From assembly GCF_046630445.1 (NCBI RefSeq), contig NC_092341.1, forward strand, positions 1,185,501 to 1,249,500: a stretch of 64,000 bases of DNA, read 5' to 3'. Positions 26,261 to 39,727 of the stretch are shown here, in pieces. Position numbers and translations under genes: made by a program. The number at the start of each line of letters is the position of its first letter. Position 1 is the first letter of the stretch. This stretch comes from Rutidosis leptorrhynchoides. Its lineage: Eukaryota; Streptophyta; Magnoliopsida; Asterales; Asteraceae. The notes beneath the pieces are model-generated. The model worked only from the letters and a program-made list of their open reading frames with translations, had not been told where the DNA came from and did not search any database.

Positions 26261-26310
26261 CCATGTGATCGCATGGCTTTTGTGCTTCCAGGCCATGCGA
26301 TCGCATGGCC
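26261..26310. repeat. Palindrome pair in the T4 LTR
   Basis: CCATGTGATCGCATGG (26261-26276, one mismatch) and GGCCATGCGATCGCATGGCC (26291-26310, a perfect 20-bp palindrome), preceded by GCTGCTACAGT. Same word and spacing style as the leader pair. Confidence 0.85.
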
Positions 26311-26353
26311 AGCTGGATCAGACCACATGCTTTTGTTTTCTTGTTTACCGACG

Positions 26354-26466
<113 letters not shown>

Positions 26467-26855
26467 AAGAATTATTTATATATTATATTATATTCATGTG
26501 CATAGTTAACTTGTCATTTTAGCTCCGTTGCATCGTGCGTTGATAGTTGGTTCATATCCCGGTTCCGGATTTTCGAACGTCCTTTCGTACTATTTAATAT
26601 CTTGTACTTTGTGTTTTGCGGCTCGTACTCTTGTAACTTTTAGACGTTTCTCATCAATAAATTGAACCTCGTGGATTGTACTTTGTACTTTTTAGCATTT
26701 TGGTCATTTGCATCTTCAAATCGTCGAATCTGTCTTTTGTCTTCACCTTTTATTATTTAAACGAATATCACTTGTAAATAGAACAATTACAACCAAAAGC
26801 TTGTCTTTCTTGAAGGATAATACTATGAAATATATGTTCGTTTTTAGCATTATCA

Positions 26856-27424
26856 CCACCGAGAAGATCATTCAAATCCGAGATAGGCTCCGGACGGCCC
26901 GTAGTCGTCAAAAGAGCTATACCGACAAAAGACGCAACGACCTTGAATTTCAAGTCGGTGACCGCGTAATGTTAAAAGTCGCACCTTGGAAAGGTGTAAT
27001 CCATTTTGGGAAATGTGGGAAGCTAAATCCGCGGTATATTGGTCCTTTCGAAATCTTAGAGCGTGTTGGAACCGTTGCTTATCGTTTAGATCTTCCGCCT
27101 TAATTGAGCTCCGTTCATCCTACTTTCCATGTGTCAAACTTGAAAAAGTACCTTGCCGAACCCGATGTCGTCATCCCCCTCGAGGAACTTACTATTGATG
27201 ATAAACTTCATTTCGTAGAAGAACCGGTTGAAATTGTAGACACCTCCATCAAAACGCTAAAACAAAGCCGAATCCCGATTGTTAAGGTCCATTGGAAAGC
27301 CAAAAGAGGACCCGAGTTTACTTGGGAAAGGCAAGATCAAATGCAAAGGAAATACCCTCATTTATTCGTGGACTCGAAAACGCAAGATTCCGAGGAAGAA
27401 ACAACGACTACTACACCTACTTAA
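26856..27424 (+). pseudogene. T5 pol C-terminus (integrase tail and chromodomain-like end)
   Basis: The translated fragment is almost the same as the last 190 residues of the T1 polyprotein: from TEKIIQ through the GPFEIL integrase core-binding segment, HVSNLKK, and a chromodomain-like end closing in YPHLF. It carries one nonsense codon at 27101-27103 (TAA where T1 has CAA, Gln). The upstream part is cut off by T4. The stop after the tail is at 27422-27424, followed by the same purine-tract region as T1. Confidence 0.88.
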
Positions 27425-27459
27425 ATTTCGGGACGAAATTTCTTTTAAGGAGTAGGTAA

Positions 27460-29464
27460 TGTAACATCCCGCCTTTTTCTATTTACTTTCCGTTTAACTA
27501 TTTTAAAGTCCGTTATATAATTATAACATCTTCTGTTAATACGTGTTTTAAAATATTTCGTTTAGGTAAATCACGCACCCAATTTAAACTCGAAGGACTA
27601 AAGTCGCCAAAGGGTCAAACTAGTGACTAGGTCAACTAGTCAACCCTTCTCCTCCATCCACTCATTCATCCTCCCTTTTTTACTTTTGATACTTTCAAAT
27701 TCTCTCAACTCTCAAGCAAACAATCACCATCTATTTCAAATCGAACAAGCATCAATCCAAACAAATTACATATTTGGAATCCTTGCATATTCCTCTTCGA
27801 TTCCATACCGATTTCATTACATTTGGGTAACTTTCTAAAATCGCTAGATTCTTTGTTCTTGATGTTTTTAACTTATAAAAGTGTTAATTAGTGTCTATGG
27901 CTCAAGTCTAACATGAATATGTGTTTGGTTTGCTCAATTTGTTGTTTTGGGTAACTAGCATGAACTTATCAAATGGGTGTGTTTAATCTTGGGTTTTGGA
28001 TGATTAAATGTTGTTAGATGTTGAAAGTGCATGTATTAAATGTGTTCCTAACATCACTAGCTTCAAATTGATATGTAGGTTGACATGGATTAGCTTCATA
28101 AGTAAAATTGTTAAATTTGTGAATTTGGGTTACGGTTTGATAGGAGTAAAATGAACCTTTGATGCATTGAATGCTTTGCAATGTTGTTGTAAGTGTTTAG
28201 TTGCATTGTATGCGTAATTATCTACGAAACAGCGTATCATATGTGTGCATTTATTTCCCGAATCATAATTATGCATTTATGAAATTGAAGCATTAATGAT
28301 GAGCATTAATTGATCATTTAATTTGGAATTTCGATTATTGCAAATGATATTTTTTATTGATGAAATGTGTTTAGTTGTGTTTCTTGTCAAATTACCTTTC
28401 CAACGATATAAGATACGTGTCGTAAGTGTTTACGGTTTGTGAATTGTGCTAAATTGAAGATTGAATTTAGACTTGAACAATTGAAACTGACTAGGCACCA
28501 GACCACGTTAAGTGTCGCGGCGCGGCCCTCCTTGGTCGCGGCACGGCATTTGCCGTGTTTGGCTTCTGACCAACATTGTCAAATTTCAAAAAATGTTTGT
28601 TATGCTACGCACATCCGATTCACATGTAACTTGTTCTAACATGCTTATATATGAATAAAAAACCTCAAAAAAATAGTTCGGGACCCGACCCGAACGTGTT
28701 GACTTTTTCGTTGACTTTGACTTGACCAAAGTTGACTTTTGTCCAAACTTAATCAAATACTTATGCAATCATTCTAACATGCTTTTATATTTGTACCTTG
28801 CATGAAACATGACAATTTGATTCACATGCTATTATAATCGAGTCGTAACGAGCCATTGGACTAATTGCACACTTTGACCAATCGTGTTTACAGTTATTGA
28901 TACGACCTACTTGTTTAGGTCAAGACTAGCATTCGTCCTTGCACACATTTACTTGTGAAGTACTTTTATACGCTTGCACTCAAGGTGAGATCATAGTCAC
29001 ACCTTTTCAACAACTTTTACTTTAAACTATGAGATGAGAAACATATACGTATCATACTTTTATGCTTTGAACACAAGTACGAAAACAAACATTCCACGTG
29101 CGAGTTTGAACAAAAAGCCTCAATTCAATTATCATTAGTTACACTTGCAGGGTGTAAACGAGAACTTATATTAAGTGATCACATGGGCTTGATGAGCCTC
29201 ATTCGGACGGTTCGCTACCGTTAGCGGATGAAATATATTTTCGAGTATAGTGTATGTTCTAACACTACGTAACAGGGTACAAAACAGTTAAGTCTTGATA
29301 ATTGGGTGCTCGCGAACATACTTTTGGAATACAAATGATTTGGATAATCAACTATATTAAATCTTGTGGTTCAAAAAAAATATCGTTACTTACACACCTA
29401 TGATTTCACCAACGTTTTTCGTTGACAGTTTTCTATATGTTTTCTCAGGTCCTTGAACGCTAGA
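27460..29464 (+). repeat. T5 3' LTR (family A), left piece
   Basis: Begins TGTAACATCCCG like the T1 LTR and follows it along its length with visible divergence. It has the mini-hairpin CAACG-TTTTT-CGTTG at 29410-29424 and a GC-rich word pair at 28513-28550. It breaks off at CTTGAACG-ctaga where T6 starts. Confidence 0.9.
28513..28550 (+). repeat. Duplicated GC-rich word in the T5 LTR
   Basis: GTCGCGGCGCGGC and GTCGCGGCACGGC lie about 22 bp apart, at the place where T1 carries its GCGCGGCGCGCC pair. Position and duplication are conserved but the word differs between the two copies of the family. Confidence 0.7.
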
Positions 29465-29528
29465 TGTAACAACCCAAACTAATAACCAACCAAATACGCG
29501 AAACAAATTTTTTTTTTTTTACAGTGGA

Positions 29529-29567
29529 GTGCGCCACGCGCACCACCTCAGGGTGCGCGGCGCGCAC
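29529..29567. repeat. Palindrome pair, outer end of LTR B
   Basis: GTGCGCCACGCGCAC (29529-29543, 6-bp arms) and GTGCGCGGCGCGCAC (29553-29567, 7-bp arms around G), preceded by TTACAGTGGA. The other T6 LTR has the same pair at 39785-39799 and 39809-39823. Confidence 0.85.
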
Positions 29568-29976
29568 GGTCAGTTTTCAGTTCTTGCCGGTTTGGAAATT
29601 TTTCAAATAAAGATCTCCCACTTCCCGAGATATTTAGACGAAACGCTTTTCACAACATGTTATAATAGTTAAAACTCACACGATTCAATAATAAAACGAG
29701 TTTTACAAAACGGGGCCCACATCGGCCGTTTTACGAGTTTCATACAAAACACGAGTTTCGACCACATTAGTTTAAATTCCAAACGACACTAAGAGCATGG
29801 TGTCTGGGTTAAACTACCCAAATCTCGGTCAAACTCGTAAAGCTATCACATCCAAAAGCGTCCCCTATCAAACATGCGGGAATCTCTAATCCAACCGTAC
29901 GCCCTTACCCTTGTCAACGCCCGAGCCTATAAAAAGATAAACAACGAGAGGGTAAGCTAAAGCTTAGTGAATGCAA

Positions 29977-30111
<135 letters not shown>

Positions 30112-30321
30112 TACTTACTTGCACACACTTACAACAAATCCGTATACCTACTAGCAACATAATTAGCATACCATTATAATGTATAACGCTAAGTCCTCGA
30201 TAACACAAGCTAGTATCACAATATCATATAACGCAACAATATAATATGCTACAACACAATACATAAGCATTGATGTTCACAACATCCATTAGTATTCGAA
30301 TCCCAAGGCTAGCTCAACGAA

Positions 30322-30580
30322 TGGTACCGTCAACATCGAACTTAATTCCCATTCGTCCCAATAAATGTGGTATCGTCAACATCGAACTTAAACCCACATA
30401 TGAGGTATCGTCAACATCGAACTTAAAACCCTTATCGAATTTCACTACAATAGCGGTATGGCTTCGTCAACATCGAACTTTAAATCCATACATGAGGTAT
30501 CGTCAACATCGAACTTAAACCCTCATCAAACGTACCAACAATATACTCTAGGATATGGTATCGTCAACATCGAACTTTAA
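30322..30580. repeat. Six dispersed copies of a 23-bp motif in LTR B
   Basis: GGTATCGTCAACATCGAACT-type copies start at about 30322, 30369, 30404, 30460, 30496 and 30557, with 12-40 bp between them. The 5' LTR has the same six at about 40545-40806. Spacing is irregular, unlike a simple satellite. Confidence 0.8.
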
Positions 30581-31482
30581 CCCATACCCCACAAGCAAAT
30601 AAATCATATACACACATATATAATTATTCCACTCACCTCAACGATTTGGTGATGATTTTATACTTCCGAATGCTTCAAAGTCGAGTACCTAATACAATAA
30701 GTACTCAATCAACAAACAAACTTGTTGGGCTAAACACCAATAATTCACTCAAGTGCATTTAATGACTTAAATGCATTAAATGCCCCATTTTCACCAAAAC
30801 CGCCCCTTAAGGGTTAAGACCATCGTCAGTCACTTAAAAGCTAGTGATTAAGGTCTATCAACACTAACTATAACACAGTTAGGGTAATTCATACCCATAA
30901 TCCCCAACTAGGTCAATCATTAACGCCTTTGACTCATTTAAAATCAACACACCCATTTCGGGTCATCCACTAACCTAACTAACACCCATTTACCAATTAG
31001 CTAGGTGTGCTAGTAATTAACTAACCAATTAGGACTCATAAACCTCAATTAACACTTTGAAACCCTAGGTTAGTTACCATTGAGTCTTCATGACTCCATC
31101 TTACTCAAGAACACCCAAAATCAATAAATACGGGTTTTATGTTCTTCGTTTACCCAAACCCTAACCCTACACAAAATCAATGTAAGGAAAACAAGATTAG
31201 AGCTTACCACTACAACCACAACATAGCTAGCGAGTAGATGAACGACTTTAATACCCGCACTTTGGCCCGAGAACAACTTCTTCCTCTTGGATTTAAGCTT
31301 TCTCACTCAAGAAATCACACTCTCTCTCCAAAATTAAAGTGAAGAAGATAAGGTTGTTGAAAATGGAGTGAATGATACCCCAAGATCTGACCTACTGGCC
31401 TCCAACTCGTCCACAAGTGAAATTACCAAAATGCCCATCAAAATATCTGAATAAAACAAACAGAACCCGGCTACAGTGAGGA

Positions 31483-31520
31483 GTGCGCCAGGCGCACCCC
31501 TAAGTGTGCGCTGAGCGCAC
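31483..31520. repeat. Palindrome pair, inner end of LTR B
   Basis: GTGCGCC-A-GGCGCAC (31483-31497) and GTGCGCT-G-AGCGCAC (31506-31520) are both perfect 7-bp hairpins, preceded by GGCTACAGTGAGGA. The 5' LTR copy is at 51174-51188 and 51197-51211. Confidence 0.85.
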
Positions 31521-31616
31521 CCTGCTCAGTTCGCCCTCTGACCTCTGTTTTAATATACAAGGTCACCCACACTTCATGTGCCCTATTTACTCTGCTGTAC
31601 ATTGAAGATTAGGGTC

Positions 31617-34600
31617 TTACAACTCTCCCCCACTTGAATCGAAGCGCGTCCTCGTGATCCAAGCCGCATGATAAGAGGGAAGATAAACCAACACGAATTC
31701 TTCGGGCTCCCAAGTAAACTCGGAACCTTTACTACGATGCCATTGAACTTTAAAAGTCCTAACCTCTTTATGTCTCAACCTTTTGACCTTCTCATCGAGT
31801 ATGGCAATCGGCTCCTCAATATATTCTAACTTATTGTTTAGCTCAATTTCGTCTAACGGTACCCAAGATGAATCATCCGCAAGACACTTACGGAGATGGG
31901 AAATATGAAATGTATTATGGATCCCCGCAAGCTCTTCGGGTAATTCCAAACGATACGCAACTTCACCAACACGAGCTAAAACCTTAAATGGCCCAATAAA
32001 TCGAGGAGCTAACTTTCCCCGTTTTTGAAACCGAATAACACATTTCCATGGCAAAACCTTAAGCATCACCATGTCACCTTCTTGAAATTCGATCATTCAT
32101 CTACGCTTGTTGGCATACGACTTTTGCCTATCTTGAGCCTTTTTCAAATGATCCCGAATCATATCAATCTTGCTATTCGTTTCTAAGACCAACTCGGTAC
32201 TCCCGATTTCTTTTTGACCAATCTCACCCCAACAAATCGGAGTTCGACACCTTCGCCCATAAAGCATCTCATAAGGTGGCATCCCGATACTAGTATGATA
32301 ACTATTATTGTACGAGAATTCCACCAAAGGTAAGTGCTCATCCCAACTACCATCAAAATCAATAATACACGCCCGTAACATATCCTCCAAAGTTTGATTC
32401 GTACGTTCGGTTTGACCGTCCGTTTGAGGATGATACGCCGTGCTCAATTTCAATTGTGTACCCATATCTTCGTGAAACTTTTCCCAAACCCGAGATGTGA
32501 AACGGGTATCTCGATCCGAAATAATAGATATAGGAACCCCATGTCGAGCGACTACCTCTTTGATAAACAATTTAGCCAAAGTCTCCGATGATATCGCTTC
32601 CCGAATGGGAAGAAATAAGGCACTTTTCGTCAATCGATCAACTATCACCCAAATCGAATCAAATTGGGTTCTCGCCGTCTTTGGTAATTTTGTAATGAAA
32701 TCCATGGTAATGTGCTCCCATTTCCATTTCGGAATTTCCAACGGTTGTAACTTACCATACGGCTTTTGGTGTTCGGCTTTAACTTGCAAACACATGACAC
32801 ATTGCTCAACATACTTTACAACATCACGTTTCATGCCCGGCCACCAATAATCTTTCCTTAAGTCAAGATACATTTTCGTCGCGCCTGGATGAATGGAATA
32901 CCTTGACTTATGTGCTTCATCAAGTAGCACTTGTCGATAATCACCCATCTTAGGCACTCACACTCTTCCTTGAAAAGACAACAAACCACGCGAACCCATA
33001 GTAATGAATTCCGATTGCCCCACAATTCGTTCCGCATGCTTGTTGTGAACGTAAGCTTCAATTTGAATCACACCAAGTTTTTCAAGAAAATCGTTAGTAA
33101 TAATCATACGTAACAATCCTAATCGTAACGCCGGGTGGTGACTCTTTCAACTTAACGCATCCGCGACCATATTCGCCTTGCCCGGATGATAAAGTATTTC
33201 ACAATCATAATCTTTTACCACATCCATCCACCTACGTTGACGATAATTCAAATCTCTTTGATCGAAAAGATGTTTCAAACTCTTGTGATCCGAATAAATC
33301 GTACACTTGACACCATACAAGTAATGGCGCCAAATTTTCAACGCATGCACAACCGCCGCCAACTAAAGATCATGAGTCGGATATCTCGTTTCGTGTTCCT
33401 TTAATTGTCGAGAGGCATAAGCGATAACTTTACCTCTTTGCATTAGAACACACCCGAGCCCATTTAAAGAAGCATCACAATAAACCGTCATGTCTTCCAC
33501 ACCTTCCGGCAACACTAACACCGGAGCTTGACATAACTTCTCTTTTAACAATTAAAAAGCAATTTCTTGCTCGTTCTCCCAATTAAATCTTGCGTTCTTT
33601 CTTGTCAATTTCGTCAATGGAGAAGCGATCTTAGAAAAGTCTTGGATAAACCGACGTTAATAACCGGCCAATCCGAGAAAACTTCGGATTTCCGTAGGCG
33701 TAGTCGGTTGCCCCCAACTCTTTACCGTCTCTATCTTCCCCGGATCTACTTGAATACCGTCCTTGTTCACGATGTGGCCAAGGAATTGAACTTCCCTTAG
33801 CCAAAATTCACATTTGGAGAATTTAGCATATAACTTCTCCTTCCGTAACGTCTTTAACACACTCTGCAAATGATGTTCATGTTCCTTCATACTCATCGAA
33901 TAGACAAGTATGTCGTCAATGAACACAATTACCGACTTATCCAACATAGGTTGGCACACTCGGTTCATAAGATCCATGAATGTCGCCGGTGCATTCGTAA
34001 GACCAAAAGGCATAACTACGAATTTAAAATGCCCATAACGCATTCGGAAAGCCGTTTTCTCGATATCTTCCTCCCGGACCCGCATTTGGTGATAGCCGGA
34101 CCGTAGGTCGATTTTGGAGAAATACGTTGCACCTTGGAGTTGGTCAAACAAATCGTCGATCCTAGGCAAAGGATAACGATTCTTGATCGTCACTTTGTTC
34201 AACTCCCGATAATCGATGCACATCCGCATGCTACCATCTTTTTTCTTTACGAATAAAACCGGAGCGCCCCATGGCGAAGCACTCGGTCGAATAAAACCCT
34301 TCTCAAGCAACACTTGGGTTTGATTTAACAACTCTTGCATTTCCGTCGGTGCTAAACGATAAGGAGTTTTAGCAACGGGAGTAGCTCCCGGAACCAACTC
34401 AATGCGAAATTCAACTTGTCTTTCCGCCGGAACACCCGGTAACTCATCTGGAAAAACGTCTTCAAACTCATTTACCATCGGAATTTCACGAATGGAGGGT
34501 GGCTCATCTCGAGTATCGACAACATGGGCTAGAAAAGCCATACCACCACTAACAAGGAAATGACGTGCCCGTGCAAAAGTGCATATCAGCACAAGTCTTC

Positions 34601-36128
34601 TTCGTTTATCACCGTGAATAATTAACTCTCGCCCACTTGGGGTTTTTACCCGAATAAACTTATCATGGCATGCAATATCGGCTCTATTATGATCGAGCCA
34701 ATCCATACCAACGACGATATCAAAATCACCCAAAGTCATCGGAATGAGATCGATTTTAAAATTTTCGGCACCAAACACAACATTACAATTTTTACACACA
34801 TCAACCACTAGCGCCATCTTGCCATCCGCTATTTCAACTTCTACCGGACGACTTAACTTAACTAGCGGTTTATTTAACTTAGGCACGAATCTTGGAGAAA
34901 CAAACGATAAATTGGCACCACTATCAAATAGGATTCGTGCCGGATTAGAGTTAACCATGAAAGTACCTGAAACGACTTCGTTGGATTACTTGGCCTCCTC
35001 ATTCGTCATCAAATAGTTACAACCCCTAGCCGTGCCCGCCGCTTTCTCCAACCGTTTAACATGATCGGTGTTCAAGTCGGGGCACTCCGACCTTCGGTGT
35101 CCTTCTTTGTTGCAATTAAAACAAGTGAGCTTGTTTGTTGAAGGAGGCTTTATACAATCCTGAGCCAAATGACCTCGTACCCCACAATTGTAGCAAGTAG
35201 GGATAAAGTTCCCGAAACCTCCCTTCTTCACACTATTTACACTTTCGGAACCCTTCTTGTTCTTGTTCTTCTTGTTGGAAAAGTTAGAATGACTAGAACC
35301 TTCAAACTTTCTTTTAGAAAAAGTGAAATCGCTTTTTCTTGGAACCTCCGGTTCAAAACCCCGAGCCAATTCAAATAACTCTTCAAAAGACTTAGCCGCT
35401 CCTCGACTAATCTTACCCTTATACTCATCATTCATGGTACGGTAGAAATCTTTCATTAGCTTGTGATCGTCACCAACATATTCCGGACAAAAACGAGTCT
35501 TTGCCAAGAAGGTAGACTTGAGAGTGACCAAGTCCATTGAACCTTGTTGCAAATTGTGCAACTCGTCCCGGATTCTATCAAGATCGGAAGAAGTTCGGTA
35601 TTCTTGGAAAAATTCCTTCTTAAACTCCTCCTATGTCAAGCTCATGCATTGCCCTTCACCATATAATTTGATTTTATCATCCCACCACAACTTGCCTTCT
35701 TCGCGCAACATGCTAGACCCATACCTCGTCTTCTTCTCGGGAGGACATTCCGCGGTACGGAAAGCTCCCTCGATATCGGAAATCTAACAAGTGCTTTTCA
35801 ATGGATCCCTCACCCCATTAAACATCGGAGGTTGAGTATCCTTGAAATTTTTGTAGTGGAAGTCCCGCCTTCCACCCCCACCATTACCTTCACCTCCTTC
35901 GCCTCGAGGATAAATGTTTCTAGCTTCCAAAGCCTCCTCTGTTGCGGCTTTCATTCGTTCATTTATCATTTCGGTCACTTGTCCATCAACGGACTCTTGG
36001 AAAACCTTTTGAACATCGTCAAGAAAGTCCTTTTTTAGCCTTTTAAAGATGGCCTCGACCTTGACCGTGAGTTCGACGTCCTCACTCGTACTTCAGTCAT
36101 TGGTGTCGTGTCCATTTCTCATCTTCAT
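31617..36128 (-). pseudogene. T6 gag-pol with ten in-frame stops and no frameshift
   Basis: One minus frame runs from ATG (36128 or 36122) to a TAA that reaches into the LTR. In order: Gag; two knuckles, CYNCGVRGHLAQDC and CFNCNKEGHRRSEC (about 35190 and 35125); protease DSGAN; reverse transcriptase FIDD; RNase H with CDASLNGLG; integrase finger and core; chromodomain-like end with FTWEPEE. Stops: 36093, 35784 (Trp site), 35631 (Trp), 34986 (Gln), 33657 (Tyr), 33552 (Gln), 33363 (Glu), 33147 (Arg), 32958 (Trp), 32097 (Arg), giving the lower coordinate of each. Seven of the nine I can assign are C-to-T or G-to-A changes. The lack of any indel over 4.5 kb is striking. Confidence 0.9.
31622..31632 (-). 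promoter_or_regulatory. T6 polypurine tract
   Basis: Minus strand TGGGGGAGAGT directly before the LTR's TGTAAG; a classic gypsy plus-strand primer. Confidence 0.8.
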
Positions 36129-36138
36129 TCTATAAAAC

Positions 36139-39100
36139 TGTAGTGACCCGAACTTTTCCATGTTTATATATATTAATTGAGATTGATATTTACATGATTA
36201 AATGTTTCCAACATGTTAAGCAATCAAACTTGTTAAGACTTGATTAATTGAAATAGGTTTCATATAGACAATTGACCACCCAAGTTGACCGGTGATTCAC
36301 GAACGTTAAAACTTGTAAAAACTATATGATGACATATATATGGTTATATATATAGTTAACATGATATTATGATATGTAAACATATCATTAAGTATATTAA
36401 CAATGAACTAAATATGTAAAAACAAGACTACTAACTTAATGATTTTGAAACGAGACATATATGTAACGATTATCGTTGTAACGACATTTAACTGTATATA
36501 CATCATACTAAGATATATTATATATCATAATATCATGATAATATAATAATTTAACATCTCATTTGTTATAATAAACAATGGGTTAACAACATTCAACAAG
36601 ATCGTTAACCTAAAGGTTTCAAAACAACATTTACATGTAACGACTAACGATGACTTAACGACTCAGTTAAAATGTATATACATGTAGTGTTTTAATATGT
36701 ATTCATACACTTTTGAAAGACTTCAAGACACTTATCAAAATACTTCTACTTAACAAAAATGCTTACAATTACATCCTCGTTCAGTTTCATCAACAATTCT
36801 ACTCGTATGCACCCGTATTCGTACTCGTACAATACACAGCTTTTAGATGTATGTACTATTGGTATATACACTCCAATGATCAGCTCTTAGCATCCCATGT
36901 GAGTCACCTAACACATGTGGGAACCATAATTTGGCAACTAGCATGAAATATCTCATAAAATTACAAAAATATGAGTAATCATTCATGACTTATTTACATG
37001 AAAACAAAATTACATATCCTTTATATCTAATCCATACACCAACGACCAAAAACACCTACAAACACTTTCATTCTTCAATTTTCTTCATCTAATTGATCTC
37101 TCTCAAGTTCTATCTTCAAGTTCTAAGTGTTCTTCATAAATTCCAAAAGTTCTAGTTTCATAAAATCAAGAATACTTTCAAGATTGCTAGCTCACTTCCA
37201 ATCTTGTAAGGTGATCATCCAACCTCAAGAAATCTTTGTTTCTTACAGTAGGTTATCATTCTAATACAAGGTAATAATCATATTCAAACTTTGGTTCAAT
37301 TTCTATAACTATAACAATCTTATTTCAAGTGATGATCTTACTTGAACTTGTTTTCGTGTCATGATTTTGCTTCAAGAACTTTGAGCCATCCAAGGATCCA
37401 TTGAAGCTAGATCCATTTTTCTCTTTTCCAGTAGGTTCATCCAAGGAACTTAAGGTAGTAATGATGTTCATAACATCATTCGATTTATACATATAAAGCT
37501 ATCTTATTCGAAGGTTTAAACTTGTAATCACTAGAACATAGTTTAGTTAATTCTAAACTTGTTCGCAAACAAAAGTTAATCCTTCTAACTTGACTTTTAA
37601 AATCAACTAAACACATGTTCTATATCTATATGATATGCCAACTTAATGATTTAAAACCTGGAAACACGAAAAACACCGTAAAACCGGATTTACGCCGTCG
37701 TAGTAACACCGCGGGCTGTTTTGGGTTAGTTAATTAAAAACTATGATAAACTTTGATTTAAAAGTTGTTATTCTGAGAAAATGATTTTTATTATGAACAT
37801 GAAACTATATCCAAAAATTATGGTTAAACTCAAAGTGGAAGTATGTTTTCTAAAATGGTCATCTAGACGTCGTTCTTTCGACTGAAATGACTACCTTTAC
37901 AAAAACGACTTGTAACTTATTTTTCCGACTATAAACCTATACTTTTTCTGTTTAGATTCATAAAATAGAGTTCAATATGAAATCATAGCAATTTGATTCA
38001 CTCAAAACGGATTTAAAATGAAGAAGTTATGGGTAAAACAAGATTGGATAATTTTTCTCATTTTAGCTACGTGAAAATTGGTAACAAATCTATTCCAACC
38101 ATAACTTAATCAACTTGTATTGTATATTATGTAATCTTGAAATACCATAGACACGTATATAATGTTTCGACCTATCATGTCGACACATCTATATATATTT
38201 TGAAACAACCATAGACACTCTATATGTGAATGTTGGAGTTAGCTATACAGGGTTGAGGTTGATTCCAAAATATATATAGTTTGAGTTGTGATCAATACTG
38301 AGATACGTATACACTGGGTCGTGGATTGATTCAAGATAATATTTATCGATTTATTTCTGTACATCTAACTGTGGACAACTAGTTGTAGGTTACTAACGAG
38401 GACAGCTGACTTAATAAACTTAAAACATCAAAATATATTAAAAGTGTTGTAAATATATTTTGAACATACTTTGATATATATGTATATATTGTTATAGGTT
38501 CGTGAATCAACCAGTGGCCAAGTCTTACTTCCCGACGAAGTAAAAATCTGTGAAAGTGAGTTATAGTCCCACTTTTAAAATCTAATATTTTTGGGATGAG
38601 AATACATGCAGGTTTTATAAATGACTTACAAAATAGACACAAGTACGTGAAACTACATTCTATGGTTGAATTATCGAAATCGAATATGCCCCTTTTTATT
38701 AAGTCTGGTAATCTAAGAATTAGGGAACAGACACCCTAATTGACGCGAATCCTAAAGATAGATCTATCGGGCCCAACAAGCCCCATCCAAAGTACCGGAT
38801 GCTTTAGTACTTCGAAATTTATATCATATCCGAAGGGTGTCCCGGAATGATGGGGATATTCTTATATATGCATTTTGTTAATGTCGGTTACCAGGTGTTC
38901 ACCATATGAATGATTTTTATCTCTATGTATGGGATGTGTATTGAAATATGAAATCTTGTGGTCTATTATTATGATTTGATATATATAGGTTAAACCTATA
39001 ACTCACCAACATTTTTGTTGACGTTTTAAGCATGTTTATTCTCAGGTGATTATTAAGAGCTTCCGCTGTCGCATACTTAAATAAGGACGAGATTTGGAGT

Positions 39101-39388
39101 CCATGCTTGTATGATATTGTGTAAAAACTGCATTCAAGAAACTTATTTTGTTGTAACATATTTGTATTGTAAACCATTATGTAATGGTCGTGTGTAAACA
39201 GGATATTTTAGATTATCATTATTTGATAATCTACATAAAGCTTTTTAAACCTTTATTGATGAAATAAAGGTTATGGTTTGTTTTAAAATGAATGCAGTCT
39301 TTGAAAAACGTCTCATATAGAGGTCAAAACCTCGCAACGAAATCAATTAATATGGAACGTTTTTAATCAATAAGAACGGGACATTTCA
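36139..39388 (+). mobile_element. T7: solo LTR of family C
   Basis: The 3,250-bp sequence matches the T2 3' LTR end to end (TGTAGTGACC to GGGACATTTCA), with no internal region. The flanks aaaac (36134-36138) and aaaac (39389-39393) are a perfect 5-bp target duplication. It sits in the T6 leader and arose by LTR-LTR recombination. Mini-hairpin at 39007-39020. Confidence 0.95.
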
Positions 39389-39713
39389 AAAACGAAGTAA
39401 ATTAAGCACAAAATGAAAGGACTTAACACATATGTATATACATCTACACCACACTACCCCATCTTGCTCAACAATCGTCGTACATCGCTTGTTTGACACG
39501 ATTTAAACCCGTAACAATGGTAGCTAATCATTGTTACGCGAGCACGTCGCATTAACTTGCTAGTACAACGCCTATCTCGCTTGATGATCGCTAAAACAGC
39601 ACAAAACAATTAGTGCAAGGTTAATTCACATAAACCTAAGCACTAATCAACTCCCGGTCCGACCTGACTTAGTCTAGGCACCTATCTCAAGTCGCCTAAA
39701 TCCCTTAGACCAT
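39389..39713 (-). other. T6 leader with a strong hairpin
   Basis: Untranslated sequence between the primer site and gag, continued at 36129-36138 on the far side of T7. CGTAACAATG (39510-39519) pairs perfectly with CATTGTTACG (39529-39538) around a 9-nt loop. No gene is seen. Confidence 0.7.
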
Positions 39714-39725
39714 GCTCTGATACCA
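39714..39725 (-). promoter_or_regulatory. T6 primer binding site (initiator-Met tRNA)
   Basis: TGGTATCAGAGC on the minus strand, two bases from the LTR. Confidence 0.88.
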
Positions 39726-39727
39726 CT

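Larger units (their letters stand above)
26856..29464 (+). mobile_element. T5: family A element, 3' part (left piece)
   Basis: It starts abruptly inside integrase at the T4 LTR and runs through the end of pol, the purine tract and most of the 3' LTR, then is interrupted by T6 at 29465. The last 288 bp of the LTR reappear at 51318-51605. The 5' part is predicted left of the window. Confidence 0.88.

Noticed and set aside
31140-31180. Telomere-like AAACCCTAACCCTA
   Set aside because: Only two imperfect units occur, and the same sequence recurs in the second T6 LTR; it is part of the LTR.
32858-33061. 67-aa minus-strand ORF overlapping T6 integrase
   Set aside because: It lies in a different frame from the T6 polyprotein, which is continuous here apart from one stop.
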